Source of the DNA: Pseudomonas sp. DTU12.3
GTDB lineage: Bacteria; Pseudomonadota; Gammaproteobacteria; Pseudomonadales; Pseudomonadaceae
Length of the DNA: 64,000 nucleotides
Reading direction: 5' to 3'
Assembly (NCBI RefSeq): GCF_004124275.1
Contig: NZ_CP027218.1
Coordinates: 918,001-982,000 of the forward strand
A program made the position numbers and the translations under genes. The notes below the pieces were generated by a model. It searched no databases and had not been told where the DNA came from. It was given only the letters and a program-made list of their open reading frames with translations. Shown piece by piece: positions 29,089 through 39,300 of this stretch. Position 1 is the stretch's first letter. Each line of letters opens with the position of its first letter.

Positions 29089-32000
29089 ATGCAGGATCAA
29101 AGACCGCAAGATACTAGTGGCTATGTCAACTTTATCAGCTTGTTCAAACAGGCAGATCTGGAGCAGGCAATGCTGTCGCACAAAGACAGTGACTCTTATC
29201 AGTCTGTGTGGCGTTATTATTTTGCGTGTATCGGCTTGCTCGATTCCCCGCGCTTGCTCGAACCTCTGGCATTGCTCAAGCAGTCACTGGGCCAGTTGAT
29301 CGGAATGCCCCGCGTACGTCGATCTATCGAGGGGCAGGTTGCACAACCGCCCGAAGCACACGCGAAGGGCTCTTTGCCGCGCATCTACGACAATATTCAG
29401 GCCTTCGAGACCCGCCTGAAAAACACCCTTGCCTATGAGACAAGCGCTGCAACGGCGGTTGCGAAGAATATGCACTTTGTCTGGCTCGGTGGTGGTCTTG
29501 GCGAGATCCAGCGTGACTATCTCAACCTGTGGAGACAGGTGTTGAGCGGACACGGCTACAGTCTCCATCTCTGGTATGACAGTGACGCACTACTGGCCTG
29601 GCAAACCACGAAGCTGATTGTCGAGGCTGCCAAGGCTGATGCGATGCAGCACGGCGGTAGCGCAAATATTTCCGAAATCGATCTGGGCACACTGTACGAG
29701 GAACGGGCCATCGCTTTGAAGCAGCAGATGTTCATGCACATCAATGCGGCGCGGAAACAGGGGATGTCTGCAGATGAAGCGCGGGTCGACCTGTTGGCTC
29801 GCGCCTACGGTCAGGATGCCGCGCATCTGGAAGGGCTGATCGAACAAAACCGGCGCAGCCTGCTGGATCTGGCGGGAAACGATCTGCAGTTGCGCGATCT
29901 GCAGGACCTCGACACGCCGCTGCAACTGCAGGATATCTACGATCGCGAGATCGGGCTTCGCGGCAATCTGGCTGCCGCCTCCGATGTGGTGCGTGCCGAG
30001 GTTTTGTACAACGAGGAGGGCAGATATGCCGATGTCGATAATCTGCCGCCGCTGGTCAAACACCTCGGAGGCGTTGACATCAGCTTGTTCGAAGGTAATG
30101 CGCGTCTAGGCGTCCTGCAGCTGCTGCTCGACCACAACCCGCACTGGATGCCAGGACGCCAGGCACTGCGCAAAGGATATACCGATTATCTGGGGCGAAT
30201 TCCCGCGGAGCATCGCGTCGCACTTGAGGAATTTGCCAAAAAAAAACCGGCGCTGAACGAGGTGTTTCAGGCACCGGCCGAACTGCTCATGCGTCCGCAG
30301 GAAATGGGCGCCGTTGCCGTGCAGCAGACTCTGAATAACTCCTTCCTGGCGGCTCATGCGGGAGCACCGATGCTCAAAAGCGTGATCGACCGGTTTCACT
30401 TCAATTATGAACTCATCGACCAGACGGCCCTGTTGGCAGAGAAACGCGGCATTGCCCTGAGCGATATACACAACATGCTTGTGCTGGCGCGTGAGGTAGT
30501 CGAACAGGCCTACGGTTCTTTCGCCGAGCTGTCGATACGCGAAGAGTTGGCGGCCGACAATTTGGTTATGGCGATTGCGGGTTACTACAGTGACGGTATA
30601 CGTGCGCAAAGCGAATCGACAATCTATTTGACCGGTCCGCGTGCAATGCGCGATGGCATGGCCGATTACCAGCGGCGCAACTTCGTCCCGCGAAAGGAAG
30701 ACCTGTTGATTCTGGAGGCGTCCATCGAGCCGCTCTGGGTGATCAACGACAAGACCGAGGAGGAGCAGGATCACTCCTGGAAAGACAATGCCCGCGATTT
30801 CGAACAATGGGTGCTCGACGAGCAGCAGCGCTGGCGAGAAGGGCAATACAGTGCGCGTTACAACGGCGATATCACGGCGCTGCTCACACAGCAGACTGTA
30901 CTGTTCGAGGAGGGCTGGCCAGTGATCGAGGGTCGGCCAGTGTTGTTGGTGGATGTGCTGCAACGGATGATGGACAGGCTCGGAGAGCCATTTGTGGCAG
31001 CGATGAGGCAAGGCCATAACGGCCCGCTGGTTTTTCCGTCAGGTCCCGGGCTCGGTTTCGATGATCGCGAGGCTATAAAGGCTCAGCCCACTGACCTGCG
31101 AGCACCTGCGTCGCTCGGCGATGCGCAGACTCAGGGGCTGGCGCTGGATGAAGTACTGAGCGCCATTGCCGAGGGGACACTGGAGTTTTTCCAGGTCAGT
31201 GCCTTGCAGCGGGCGCTGCTGGGCCAGCTGTTGGGTGTGCGTTCACTGGATAATCAAAGCTTGAAGTCGGTCGTTGCCGACCTCGATAACCTCGCCAACA
31301 ATGTCGCTGAAGTTGGGGCTTCAGTGCGTTATGCGGCTATTGAGCGCCATCTTTACCAGCAACGTGCAGCGGCGTTCATGGCCGGCCTCGCCAGTCATGC
31401 CGATCAGCCGCCAGTATCCTCGGGCAGCGCGCTGACGTTGAAACGAGCGGCGCTGTCACAGGCGCACACGCTGTTTCAATGGGGGCGTCATGTCGCCCAT
31501 ATTCAAGAGGTGGCCACGCGAGAGCATCGTGATCAGGTGATCCTGCAGCTCGGTCAGGTGCTGGGTCAGATCGAGGCCAGTGAAGTCAAGCTTGTGCCTC
31601 AGGATCTGTTGCTTGCTGGGCCGGGCGATCCCGGTGCTCGCTGTTATCCGCTGGCACTGATCATGAGTGCGGCCCTGGAGCAGGGCGTAGAGGCGTCGCG
31701 AAGATTGCGCGAGCGCTTCTTCCTGGCGACCGCCGAGCCGCAACAAAATGATTCAGCGATGTTTCTGCGAGCGCTTGAGGAGTTGCGCGGCGTGCCGTTG
31801 CACGAAGTTGGCAGCCCCTTGGGGCGCGTTGATCTACAGCAGCTTGGCGCCACACTTGAAGCGTACGAGAGCACTCGGACGCTGATGCTCAACTCCGACA
31901 ACCACGCCATGCTGGTGGCGAAAACCTTCGACGGCGATCAGGCCACCTATCATTTCTACGATCCCAATTTCGGTGTGTTCGAGTTCAATCACCCAGCCCT

Positions 32001-35000
32001 GTTCCAGCAGGCGTTGATCGACTTTTTCCAGACGCAGGGCCTGGCGAAATATTATGTGGCCTATGGTGATGAAGCGCGCCCGACGTTTGATCTGATTGAG
32101 CTGCAAGGGCAGAAGATATCGGCCCAGGAGCTGTCCGACGGGTTTCGTGTCAGGCAGTTGCTGGAGTCCGACAATGTACTGCCGGAGTATGCGGGACGCC
32201 CGATACGCCAGCGCCTGAACAGTGCGCGCGGTCAATCGCTGGTCAGCAATCCACATCTGGGACGCAGTCTGCGCGACCTCGACAGCCACTGGTGGGGGCA
32301 GCAGATCGCCCACGCGACTGATGCGTTGCAGGCGTTGCACACCTCGGTGACGCCGCTGGTGCCGTTGTTCGAAACCCTCACGATAACCCCCGACGGGAAG
32401 AACCGGATCTGGCTGATCGATCCTTTGCAAACAGAGCATGCAGTCGAGGTGACCAGCACGGATCATCGTCTGTTGAGAATCAAGAACTATCTGTCAGAGC
32501 TGTTTTCGACCCTTGGCACCAAGCCCGCGCCGGGATTGGTTGAAGCTGACGCCGTTCACACCCTCAATACCGGGTTCACGATTCAGGCATTGATGAATGC
32601 CTTGCGCGGGCGGGAAGGTGACGACCGCACATTGACCACCGCCGTGCGACTGCATGCCTACGTCAATTACGCACAGCTGGCGCACGGCAATATCATGGAC
32701 GTTGCCGGCCTGATCAGCCTGATGAAAACAGCGCTGAATGAAGAGAAGGTTATCGCCCGCACTTGTGCGCCGGTGGTTGGCGAGGCGCTGGGACATGTTC
32801 TCAACGAAGGTGTGGGAGTGATCCTCGGGCTGGCGAATGTCGGTTTCGACATTTATCAATTGACGATGGCGGACAACGAAATCGAGCGGGCGCAGTACGG
32901 CACGCAACTGGCCTTTGACTACACCAGTCTGGCATTGACTGCCGGTGGCATCGGTGCGGCGGCTGCGGGCGCCGCGACTGCAGCTGCAGTGCTCGGCGGC
33001 GCCGGTGTGATTCTCGGCGGCCTGGCTGTCGGTGTCGCTGCACTGGCGCAGGGTTTCGCCAGCATCGCGCAACAGGCTCAGGCGGTGGGACTGTTTTTCG
33101 ACAATCTGGAGAGTGCTTATCGGGGTGTGGGTTATCGCTACGATGATGCTCTGGGTGGCTGGACTGCAAATCCTGCGCTGATCGTGCAAACCCTGGATTT
33201 CAACCGCGCAACCCTGACGCTGGACAGCCCGAAGCTGTATCGGCTGCGTGATCATTTCGGGGTGCCGGATTTTGATCCGGACTACCAGAAAGCGCTCAAT
33301 CTGCAACGCGAACTGGGATTACCTCGCACCATCAAGCTGGCGCTACCTGTGGGGCAACTCGTGGTGCTGCCATGCACACCGCAAACGTGTTACGGCTATC
33401 TATACAAGGCGTTGCCTTTCTCTACCATGCGCCACGACACTGGTTTCGACACAGCGCGGCGTCTGGAAAAAAAGGATCGGGAGGGGCAGTGGCAGTTTCT
33501 GTTTTCTTTCTACTCCTTTCCCACTCACTACATCGTTAATCGCCTGACGCCGGCGTATCGGACAACTGTGATCGAGATTCTTCTGGACGCAAACGAGCGT
33601 GCACTGGCAGTGCCGTTGGCGCCTGCGGACTGGCATGCGTTCCTGTCTTACCGGATTAAAGGAGGGGGGGCATCCTGCTCACTGATCCTCAATCGCGGAA
33701 TCAATGTTGAGCTCGAGTCGCCTAGCCAGCAGTTGTGTAGCTGGAAGCTGGTGGCGACCTGGGCCACCGAGCGTGATGTCCAGGTATTGGCCGGCAGGGA
33801 AATTATTATCGGCGGCGTCAAGGTAACGTTGTCCGGCAAGGGTCGGCATGAAGTGCTGATCCGCCTGGCCGACCGGCAGTTGTTCAAGGTCGATCGCGCT
33901 CGTGGCCAGTTGCTGATTCTCGAACAGACCGCACCAGCCGGTGAGGATGAACAGAGCTTGCTCAAGCACTATCAGTCACTGGTACGCGAACACCGGCTGG
34001 TCCTGCCTTACACACCGCTGCACAACTACCTGATCCCGTTCGAGTCTGCACACCAGCCGCGTCACACCACCGCCTGGTACGACGCGGCCGGGGAGCGGTT
34101 TTTGTATATCCGCAATGAGCAAGTGTTGCAGGCCGATGAAGCATTACTGGCAGCTGTTGTCGACGGTTCGGCGTTCTTTTACGAACCTCAGAACTATGTG
34201 ATCTGGCAGGTCGATGCCGTCAGCGGCCTGCTGCAATTCTGTTATCGAATGCTGGTGATGCACGGGCAGTGCAGCATCCGCAAAATCGACGTCGACGACC
34301 AAGGTGTGATTCATATCGAGCAACAGTGGACGGGCCCTGATCAGAGCACCACGCAATTCAACTACCTGTTGCACGACGGTCAACTGCAGCTCACTTCGGT
34401 CACCCGTGACATGGACCGCGATTTGGGTAAAAGGGTCTTCGCCCAGCAGGCGCTAAAGGACTGGTCGCAGGTGCTCGGCAACTATGTGTCGTTGTCGACG
34501 GTGCCCGAGCGCGATGGGGTCGCCACGCTTGACTGGCAACCGGCTACTTACGTTTCAGTCTGTTGGGCGTTCGACCCGGACAAACGCGATCTGGTCTGGA
34601 TCCGCAGCCGTGATCGCCTGTGCATTCATCCGTTTATTGCGGCCGGGTACGTTCGTGGCTGGAAAGACTCGATCAGCAAATTTGCCGATCTGCTGTTGTT
34701 ACCGGCAAATGATCAACAGAACCTGTATTTCATTTACGACAGGTCGGCGCAGAAGCTTTGCCGGGTACAGCGAAGCTTGTCCGGCGCCGATCAGCGCTGG
34801 CCGTCGCAGTGGAGTCATCAGTGGGTAGAGCCGGCCGGACTCAAAGACGTAGTGGCAGTCGAGGGCGGCTATCTGGCGCTGACCGACGAAGGGCTGTTCT
34901 TCAATCTGACCGCAGAAGGTGAAGTGCAGCTGGGTGGGCTGAGTGAGGGCTGGCTCAAAGGACGGACACAGTGGTGGTCGGCGCTGGAGGAGCTGGCGCA

Positions 35001-36165
35001 GAAGTATCCGGTCAACAGCTTCGCCATTCTCGGCGTGCGCAACACAAGCGGTGAGCGCAACCTGTGCGCCTGGTACCTGGACAATCGCTTGTTGCTGTGC
35101 GATCTGGGCCACGACAAAGAAGTGCGTTTGCTCGGCGTTACGCCGGACAACAAGGCAGCGTGGCTGCTGGACGTTACCAGCGGTGAAATCTGGAACCAAA
35201 CGTTCTTCGATAGCCGACAACTCGAGCAAGCATTTGGCAACGGTCAACAATTATTGGCGGGCGACTGGTTGCCGGCACCGCAGGCCGAGTGGGACGAATG
35301 GCGGTTCAGTGGAGTGACCAATGAAGGCTCCGGCTTGCGCGGCATGTCGGTGGAAGGTGTGTCACTCCAATTGCGCTATCAGGAGACGGAGCGGGTCATT
35401 GGCGTCGACCAGCGCTGGGCAAGGGCACACGCGGAGCATTTGCTCGAGTCGCTGCAAGCGTTGCTGGAAACCGCCGAGCATGGTGAGTTCATCGCTGTGG
35501 AATCAGGGTCGGATGTTCTGCAATGGTATGACGTGGCCAACGCACGGATGATTCAAGTGGCCAGTCATGACCTGCCCGGCGACTGCGAATTGCTCGGCAC
35601 CTGCCGTGGCAACGTGCTGTTGCATGAACCCCGGGCTCATCGCGTTTTTGTTTATCCCGGTCGCGACAGCATCGGTCCTTTTGACTATGTGCAGCGCAAC
35701 GCCGAAGTGCTCGTGGTTGAGGGGCAGAACAAGGTCACCGACCTGCTGCCGCTGATCGCCGATGACGTAAGGCGTCTGGTTTTGCGCATGGGACAGGGCG
35801 GTGTGAGCTATCACCTGTCAAAAGCCAGCTGGTTGCGACTGGACTCTGTAATTGTCGATTGTCGGCCAGGCCCCGGCGAAAGTCCGGCGATTCCCGGCAA
35901 GTTGATCTGGGCCGTGGATGCGCCGGGGAAACTGCAACTGTCGGAGGTCGGCGAGCATTTGCTCATCGTTGATCCGGATCGCCAGCACAGCCTCATCCTG
36001 CGCGATGTGTGTTCGGTCGATCCAGCGTTGCGTGGCAACGTCTTCCTTGGGTTCGAAGGGCAAAATTCCTATCCGGTTTTCAGACTGGTGCAGTGGTTGC
36101 GGGGTGTTCCAAATGCCCAAGCCGGGGCGACGCTCGAGCAGTTATTGCCTGTAGTTACAGCCTGA
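29089..36165 (+). CDS. Giant TcdA/TcdB- and lymphostatin-like glycosyltransferase toxin 1
   Basis: A 2358-residue protein, nearly the length of C. difficile TcdB. An N-terminal helical region (1-110) precedes a GT44-type domain (about 120-640): MHFVWLGG (Trp132), LRGNLAAASDVVRAEVL, the DXD motif YADVDNLPP (Asp315, Asp317), and SWKDNARDFEQW matching the TcdB segment with its active-site Trp. At about 845-965 a Cys-His-Asp set (GDPGARCYPLAL Cys852, DNHAMLV His939, FYDPNFG Asp958) resembles C58/YopT peptidases. From about 1150 it follows the TcdB translocation domain: LNTGFTIQALMNAL, a hydrophobic stretch at 1278-1325 rich in Gly/Ala, and RLTPAYRTTVIEILLD. The C-terminal 650 residues are beta-rich, without clostridial CROP repeats. 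No signal peptide. It probably glycosylates a eukaryotic host protein; target and export route are unknown. Confidence 0.88.
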   Translation: MQDQRPQDTSGYVNFISLFKQADLEQAMLSHKDSDSYQSVWRYYFACIGLLDSPRLLEPLALLKQSLGQLIGMPRVRRSIEGQVAQPPEAHAKGSLPRIYDNIQAFETRLKNTLAYETSAATAVAKNMHFVWLGGGLGEIQRDYLNLWRQVLSGHGYSLHLWYDSDALLAWQTTKLIVEAAKADAMQHGGSANISEIDLGTLYEERAIALKQQMFMHINAARKQGMSADEARVDLLARAYGQDAAHLEGLIEQNRRSLLDLAGNDLQLRDLQDLDTPLQLQDIYDREIGLRGNLAAASDVVRAEVLYNEEGRYADVDNLPPLVKHLGGVDISLFEGNARLGVLQLLLDHNPHWMPGRQALRKGYTDYLGRIPAEHRVALEEFAKKKPALNEVFQAPAELLMRPQEMGAVAVQQTLNNSFLAAHAGAPMLKSVIDRFHFNYELIDQTALLAEKRGIALSDIHNMLVLAREVVEQAYGSFAELSIREELAADNLVMAIAGYYSDGIRAQSESTIYLTGPRAMRDGMADYQRRNFVPRKEDLLILEASIEPLWVINDKTEEEQDHSWKDNARDFEQWVLDEQQRWREGQYSARYNGDITALLTQQTVLFEEGWPVIEGRPVLLVDVLQRMMDRLGEPFVAAMRQGHNGPLVFPSGPGLGFDDREAIKAQPTDLRAPASLGDAQTQGLALDEVLSAIAEGTLEFFQVSALQRALLGQLLGVRSLDNQSLKSVVADLDNLANNVAEVGASVRYAAIERHLYQQRAAAFMAGLASHADQPPVSSGSALTLKRAALSQAHTLFQWGRHVAHIQEVATREHRDQVILQLGQVLGQIEASEVKLVPQDLLLAGPGDPGARCYPLALIMSAALEQGVEASRRLRERFFLATAEPQQNDSAMFLRALEELRGVPLHEVGSPLGRVDLQQLGATLEAYESTRTLMLNSDNHAMLVAKTFDGDQATYHFYDPNFGVFEFNHPALFQQALIDFFQTQGLAKYYVAYGDEARPTFDLIELQGQKISAQELSDGFRVRQLLESDNVLPEYAGRPIRQRLNSARGQSLVSNPHLGRSLRDLDSHWWGQQIAHATDALQALHTSVTPLVPLFETLTITPDGKNRIWLIDPLQTEHAVEVTSTDHRLLRIKNYLSELFSTLGTKPAPGLVEADAVHTLNTGFTIQALMNALRGREGDDRTLTTAVRLHAYVNYAQLAHGNIMDVAGLISLMKTALNEEKVIARTCAPVVGEALGHVLNEGVGVILGLANVGFDIYQLTMADNEIERAQYGTQLAFDYTSLALTAGGIGAAAAGAATAAAVLGGAGVILGGLAVGVAALAQGFASIAQQAQAVGLFFDNLESAYRGVGYRYDDALGGWTANPALIVQTLDFNRATLTLDSPKLYRLRDHFGVPDFDPDYQKALNLQRELGLPRTIKLALPVGQLVVLPCTPQTCYGYLYKALPFSTMRHDTGFDTARRLEKKDREGQWQFLFSFYSFPTHYIVNRLTPAYRTTVIEILLDANERALAVPLAPADWHAFLSYRIKGGGASCSLILNRGINVELESPSQQLCSWKLVATWATERDVQVLAGREIIIGGVKVTLSGKGRHEVLIRLADRQLFKVDRARGQLLILEQTAPAGEDEQSLLKHYQSLVREHRLVLPYTPLHNYLIPFESAHQPRHTTAWYDAAGERFLYIRNEQVLQADEALLAAVVDGSAFFYEPQNYVIWQVDAVSGLLQFCYRMLVMHGQCSIRKIDVDDQGVIHIEQQWTGPDQSTTQFNYLLHDGQLQLTSVTRDMDRDLGKRVFAQQALKDWSQVLGNYVSLSTVPERDGVATLDWQPATYVSVCWAFDPDKRDLVWIRSRDRLCIHPFIAAGYVRGWKDSISKFADLLLLPANDQQNLYFIYDRSAQKLCRVQRSLSGADQRWPSQWSHQWVEPAGLKDVVAVEGGYLALTDEGLFFNLTAEGEVQLGGLSEGWLKGRTQWWSALEELAQKYPVNSFAILGVRNTSGERNLCAWYLDNRLLLCDLGHDKEVRLLGVTPDNKAAWLLDVTSGEIWNQTFFDSRQLEQAFGNGQQLLAGDWLPAPQAEWDEWRFSGVTNEGSGLRGMSVEGVSLQLRYQETERVIGVDQRWARAHAEHLLESLQALLETAEHGEFIAVESGSDVLQWYDVANARMIQVASHDLPGDCELLGTCRGNVLLHEPRAHRVFVYPGRDSIGPFDYVQRNAEVLVVEGQNKVTDLLPLIADDVRRLVLRMGQGGVSYHLSKASWLRLDSVIVDCRPGPGESPAIPGKLIWAVDAPGKLQLSEVGEHLLIVDPDRQHSLILRDVCSVDPALRGNVFLGFEGQNSYPVFRLVQWLRGVPNAQAGATLEQLLPVVTA

Positions 36166-36336
36166 GGCGCAAGTGAAAGTTTGCTGATGGTTTCTGTTCG
36201 TTTTTAAACTGTTGCAATTGAATGGCGCTTGAAAGTAGCGCGATTAATTAAGATTTTTTAGATATGTAATTGTTTCTGGATGTCGTGATGATAAAGACCG
36301 TCTCGATATATGTTCGCGTGAGAAAAGGATACTCAG
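36166..36336. other. AT-rich spacer between the two toxin genes
   Basis: 171 bases with AT-rich content and a small hairpin gcgct...agcgc near 36225-36241. No terminator with a U-run follows toxin 1, so co-transcription with toxin 2 is possible. The segment ttaattaagattttttagatatgtaat could also hold a promoter. Confidence 0.4.
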
Positions 36337-39300
36337 TTGAATAGCAAGGATTATGGGTTGTTACCTGGCAGTGAGTTTTCAGCCGCTTTTAAACAGGCTG
36401 ATCTGGAGTCCATTGCGGGGAATCTGCGCGATGACTTGGCGAGAGAACAGCTGCTGCGTTATTACAATGGCGCGGTTGCGGCCGCGGATTGGTCAGAACA
36501 ACTGACAGCAATCAGATTGCTCAAGGAATTCGTCGAGTCGAATCTTTCTGATATTTCCGATGCTCATCTCAAAAAGCTCTGTGGAAACCTTACGGATTAC
36601 CACGCCCGGTTAGCCACTACCGTGCACCTTCTGTATTCAGGCAAACCGGTTGCGCGAAAGTTACACTTTGTCTGGGTAGGCGGAGGCATCGGAGCTATTC
36701 AGGGGGATTACATCAATGTCTGGAAACAGATGACCGATGCGGATGGATACCGCCTGAATCTCTGGTACGACAGTGATGGGCTGCTCGCGCACGAAACCAA
36801 CAGGATAATTGTTGAATCGGCCAAGGCTCAGGGGGCGATGCTCGCCTCTCAGGACGCATCGCTGAAGTCCGCGAGGCTTGGCAAGCTATACGTTGAGCGC
36901 GCCCGCGCTCTTCGTCAGCAGATGTTCGAATATGTCCAGAAGGCCGCCGCTACAGGTGTCAGTGCCGACCAGGCGAGAATCAATCTGTTGGTCAGTGCGT
37001 ATGGACAGGATGAGGCCAGGCTCAATACGCTGAAGGCGCGCAATCTACAGTCGCTTGAAACTGTTGCAGCGAATGGCATTGCACTTCGGGATATCCGTAG
37101 CGAATTGTCCAATCAACCATTGTTCGAAATTTACGAACGAGAACTGTCTTGTCGCGGCAATCTGGCGGCGGCGTCGGATATCACCCGAATGCAGGTGGTG
37201 CATTTTGAAAGCGGTACTTATCTGGATGCGGATTTGTTGCCGTCGTTACATAAAAATATCGCTGGCATGGATCTTTCCGGTTTTGACATTCCAACCCGGA
37301 TGGGAATCATGCAGATCCTGCTCGACTCTAACCCGCAAATACTTCCGAATCGAAGCGCGCCGTATGCGGATTTGCGCCAGAAAGTGCCTGATCAAATAAA
37401 GAACGCATTGATAGAGTTTTCCAGGACTGCCCCAACACTCAAGGATATTTTTGCACCGTTCAGCGATGTAGTGGTTTCGCAACACGGAGTGCGTGTAGGC
37501 AATAAAAATAGTGTTGATTCAAAAAGTATCCCTTTCAATGGTCTTTCCAACGCAATGTTGAGTGGACATGCGGGGGCCGCAGCAATTGTCGGAATGATCG
37601 ATAAAACCCGCAGTAACTACGCGTTTCTGGATCGAGTGGAGGCGCTGGCTCTTCAGGGGAGTATCTCACTGACAGATTCCGCCGCATTCTCCGATCTGAT
37701 CATTGGCGAAATGGAGAAAATGTATGGCCCACTATCAACCTGGAGTGACGAGTTAATTGCTCGAAACAGCTTTTTAAAGGCCGTCGCCGATTACGATGCC
37801 GATGGCATCAAATCTGGCGCTGAATCGGCAATAACCATGAGTGGCCCGACGGCCGTTTCTCAAGGTTTGAGTGATTACGTCAAGGAAAAAGCGCTTGCCG
37901 CTGCTCGTCAACAAATCAGTGACCGAGTCGATCTGCGTGACGGTTTCAATCTGGCTACCGAAGAGGAGACCCACCATAGCTGGAAGGACAACGCCAGGAC
38001 CGAACCCGAATGGTTCGAACTGGAAAAAACCAGAATTGCCGATGGCGCTTACAAAAACCATTACCTGGGCAATGTGGATGAGTTGCTCAAAGGTCAGACA
38101 CTGACCTTCAAGCAGGGCTGGCCGGTCATCGAAGGCAAGCCAGTGTTGCTGACGTCGGTGTTGCAGCAATTGCTGGACAGCCTGGGTGAACCGTTCGTGC
38201 GTGCAATGAATGACCGATTGTCCGGCGATATTGCGTTCACTGCTCCGTTCTCTATCGATTTCGAAACACGCCAGCAGATTCTGCGCCAACCGACGAGCGA
38301 ACTGCCGCCATCGACAGGCGCCGAGTCGCTGGGCAATGTGAATGAAGCGTTAGCGCGTATTGCGGCGGGTAAATTACCCCTGGATCAGTTGAGCCCGCTG
38401 CACCGCGTGATGTTCGGTGGTCTGTTCGGCGCCGCGACGCTTGACCAGAACGGATTCGCCGACGCCTGGAAGACCACCGTTGATCTGGCCGAAAACACCC
38501 GTGATCGTGGGCTGTTCGCACGCTATGACGTAATCGAGCAAACGTTGCTCAAACTTGATACCGCGCCAACGGAGTTCAGCACTTCGAGAGTCGGCACGGG
38601 TGAGAGTAACTCTCGGGTTCTCAAGGCGCAGGCATTTGCCAAGCCAATGAGCGTTCGGCAATGGCGCGAGCACGTGAGCCAGGTCGAAACCGTGGCTAAA
38701 AAAGAACAACGGGCATCGATTCTCACGCGAGGCAATGCAGTACGCGAGCTGTTTTTCCAGGCGGGGGCCAGTTCGGCCAAACAGTTTCCGCAAGGGTTAC
38801 TGGTGCAGGGCGCGGGGGACCCGGGGCGGCGCTGTTATCCGTTGGCGTTGGCCATGGCAGCGGCATTGGAAAAAGGCACCGCTGCAGAGCGCGCCCTGAT
38901 CGGTAAACTGGCGCTTGCCAACATCGCCCCTGATACCGCTGAAACCCATGCGCTGCTGCATGTGCTGGATGAGTTGCGTGGCATCCCGATGGCGCAGTTC
39001 GGCGAGAAAAGGCCGGCGGCGAATCTGGACGCAGTGATACAGGCGCTGGATGCAAAAACCAGCGGCGGCAGCTTGCTGCTCAATACCGAAAATCATTCGA
39101 TGCTGGTGAGCAAAGTCGCGGGGGCCGATGAAACATCTTATCGGTTCTACGATCCCAACTTCGGCCTGTATGCGTTCAGTCGAATAGATGAATTGCACAA
39201 GGCTATCCGGGGCTTTCTGCAGGATGAGGTGGTATCCAGACTCTATGGCGTCGCAGAGGGCTCCGGTGCCACTTTCGATGTGGTAGATCTCAACGGCGTG

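Noticed and set aside
29060..29110. RsmA/RsmE binding sites at the toxin starts
   Set aside because: GGA triplets are present, but every Shine-Dalgarno sequence contains them. No full A-N-GGA stem-loop could be shown, so it is not listed as a regulatory site.
31621..31995. C80 (InsP6-dependent) cysteine protease call for the toxin module
   Set aside because: The order and sequence around Cys, His and Asp do not match the C80 His-before-Cys order or its GHG and LLGC landmarks; the C58-like reading fits better.
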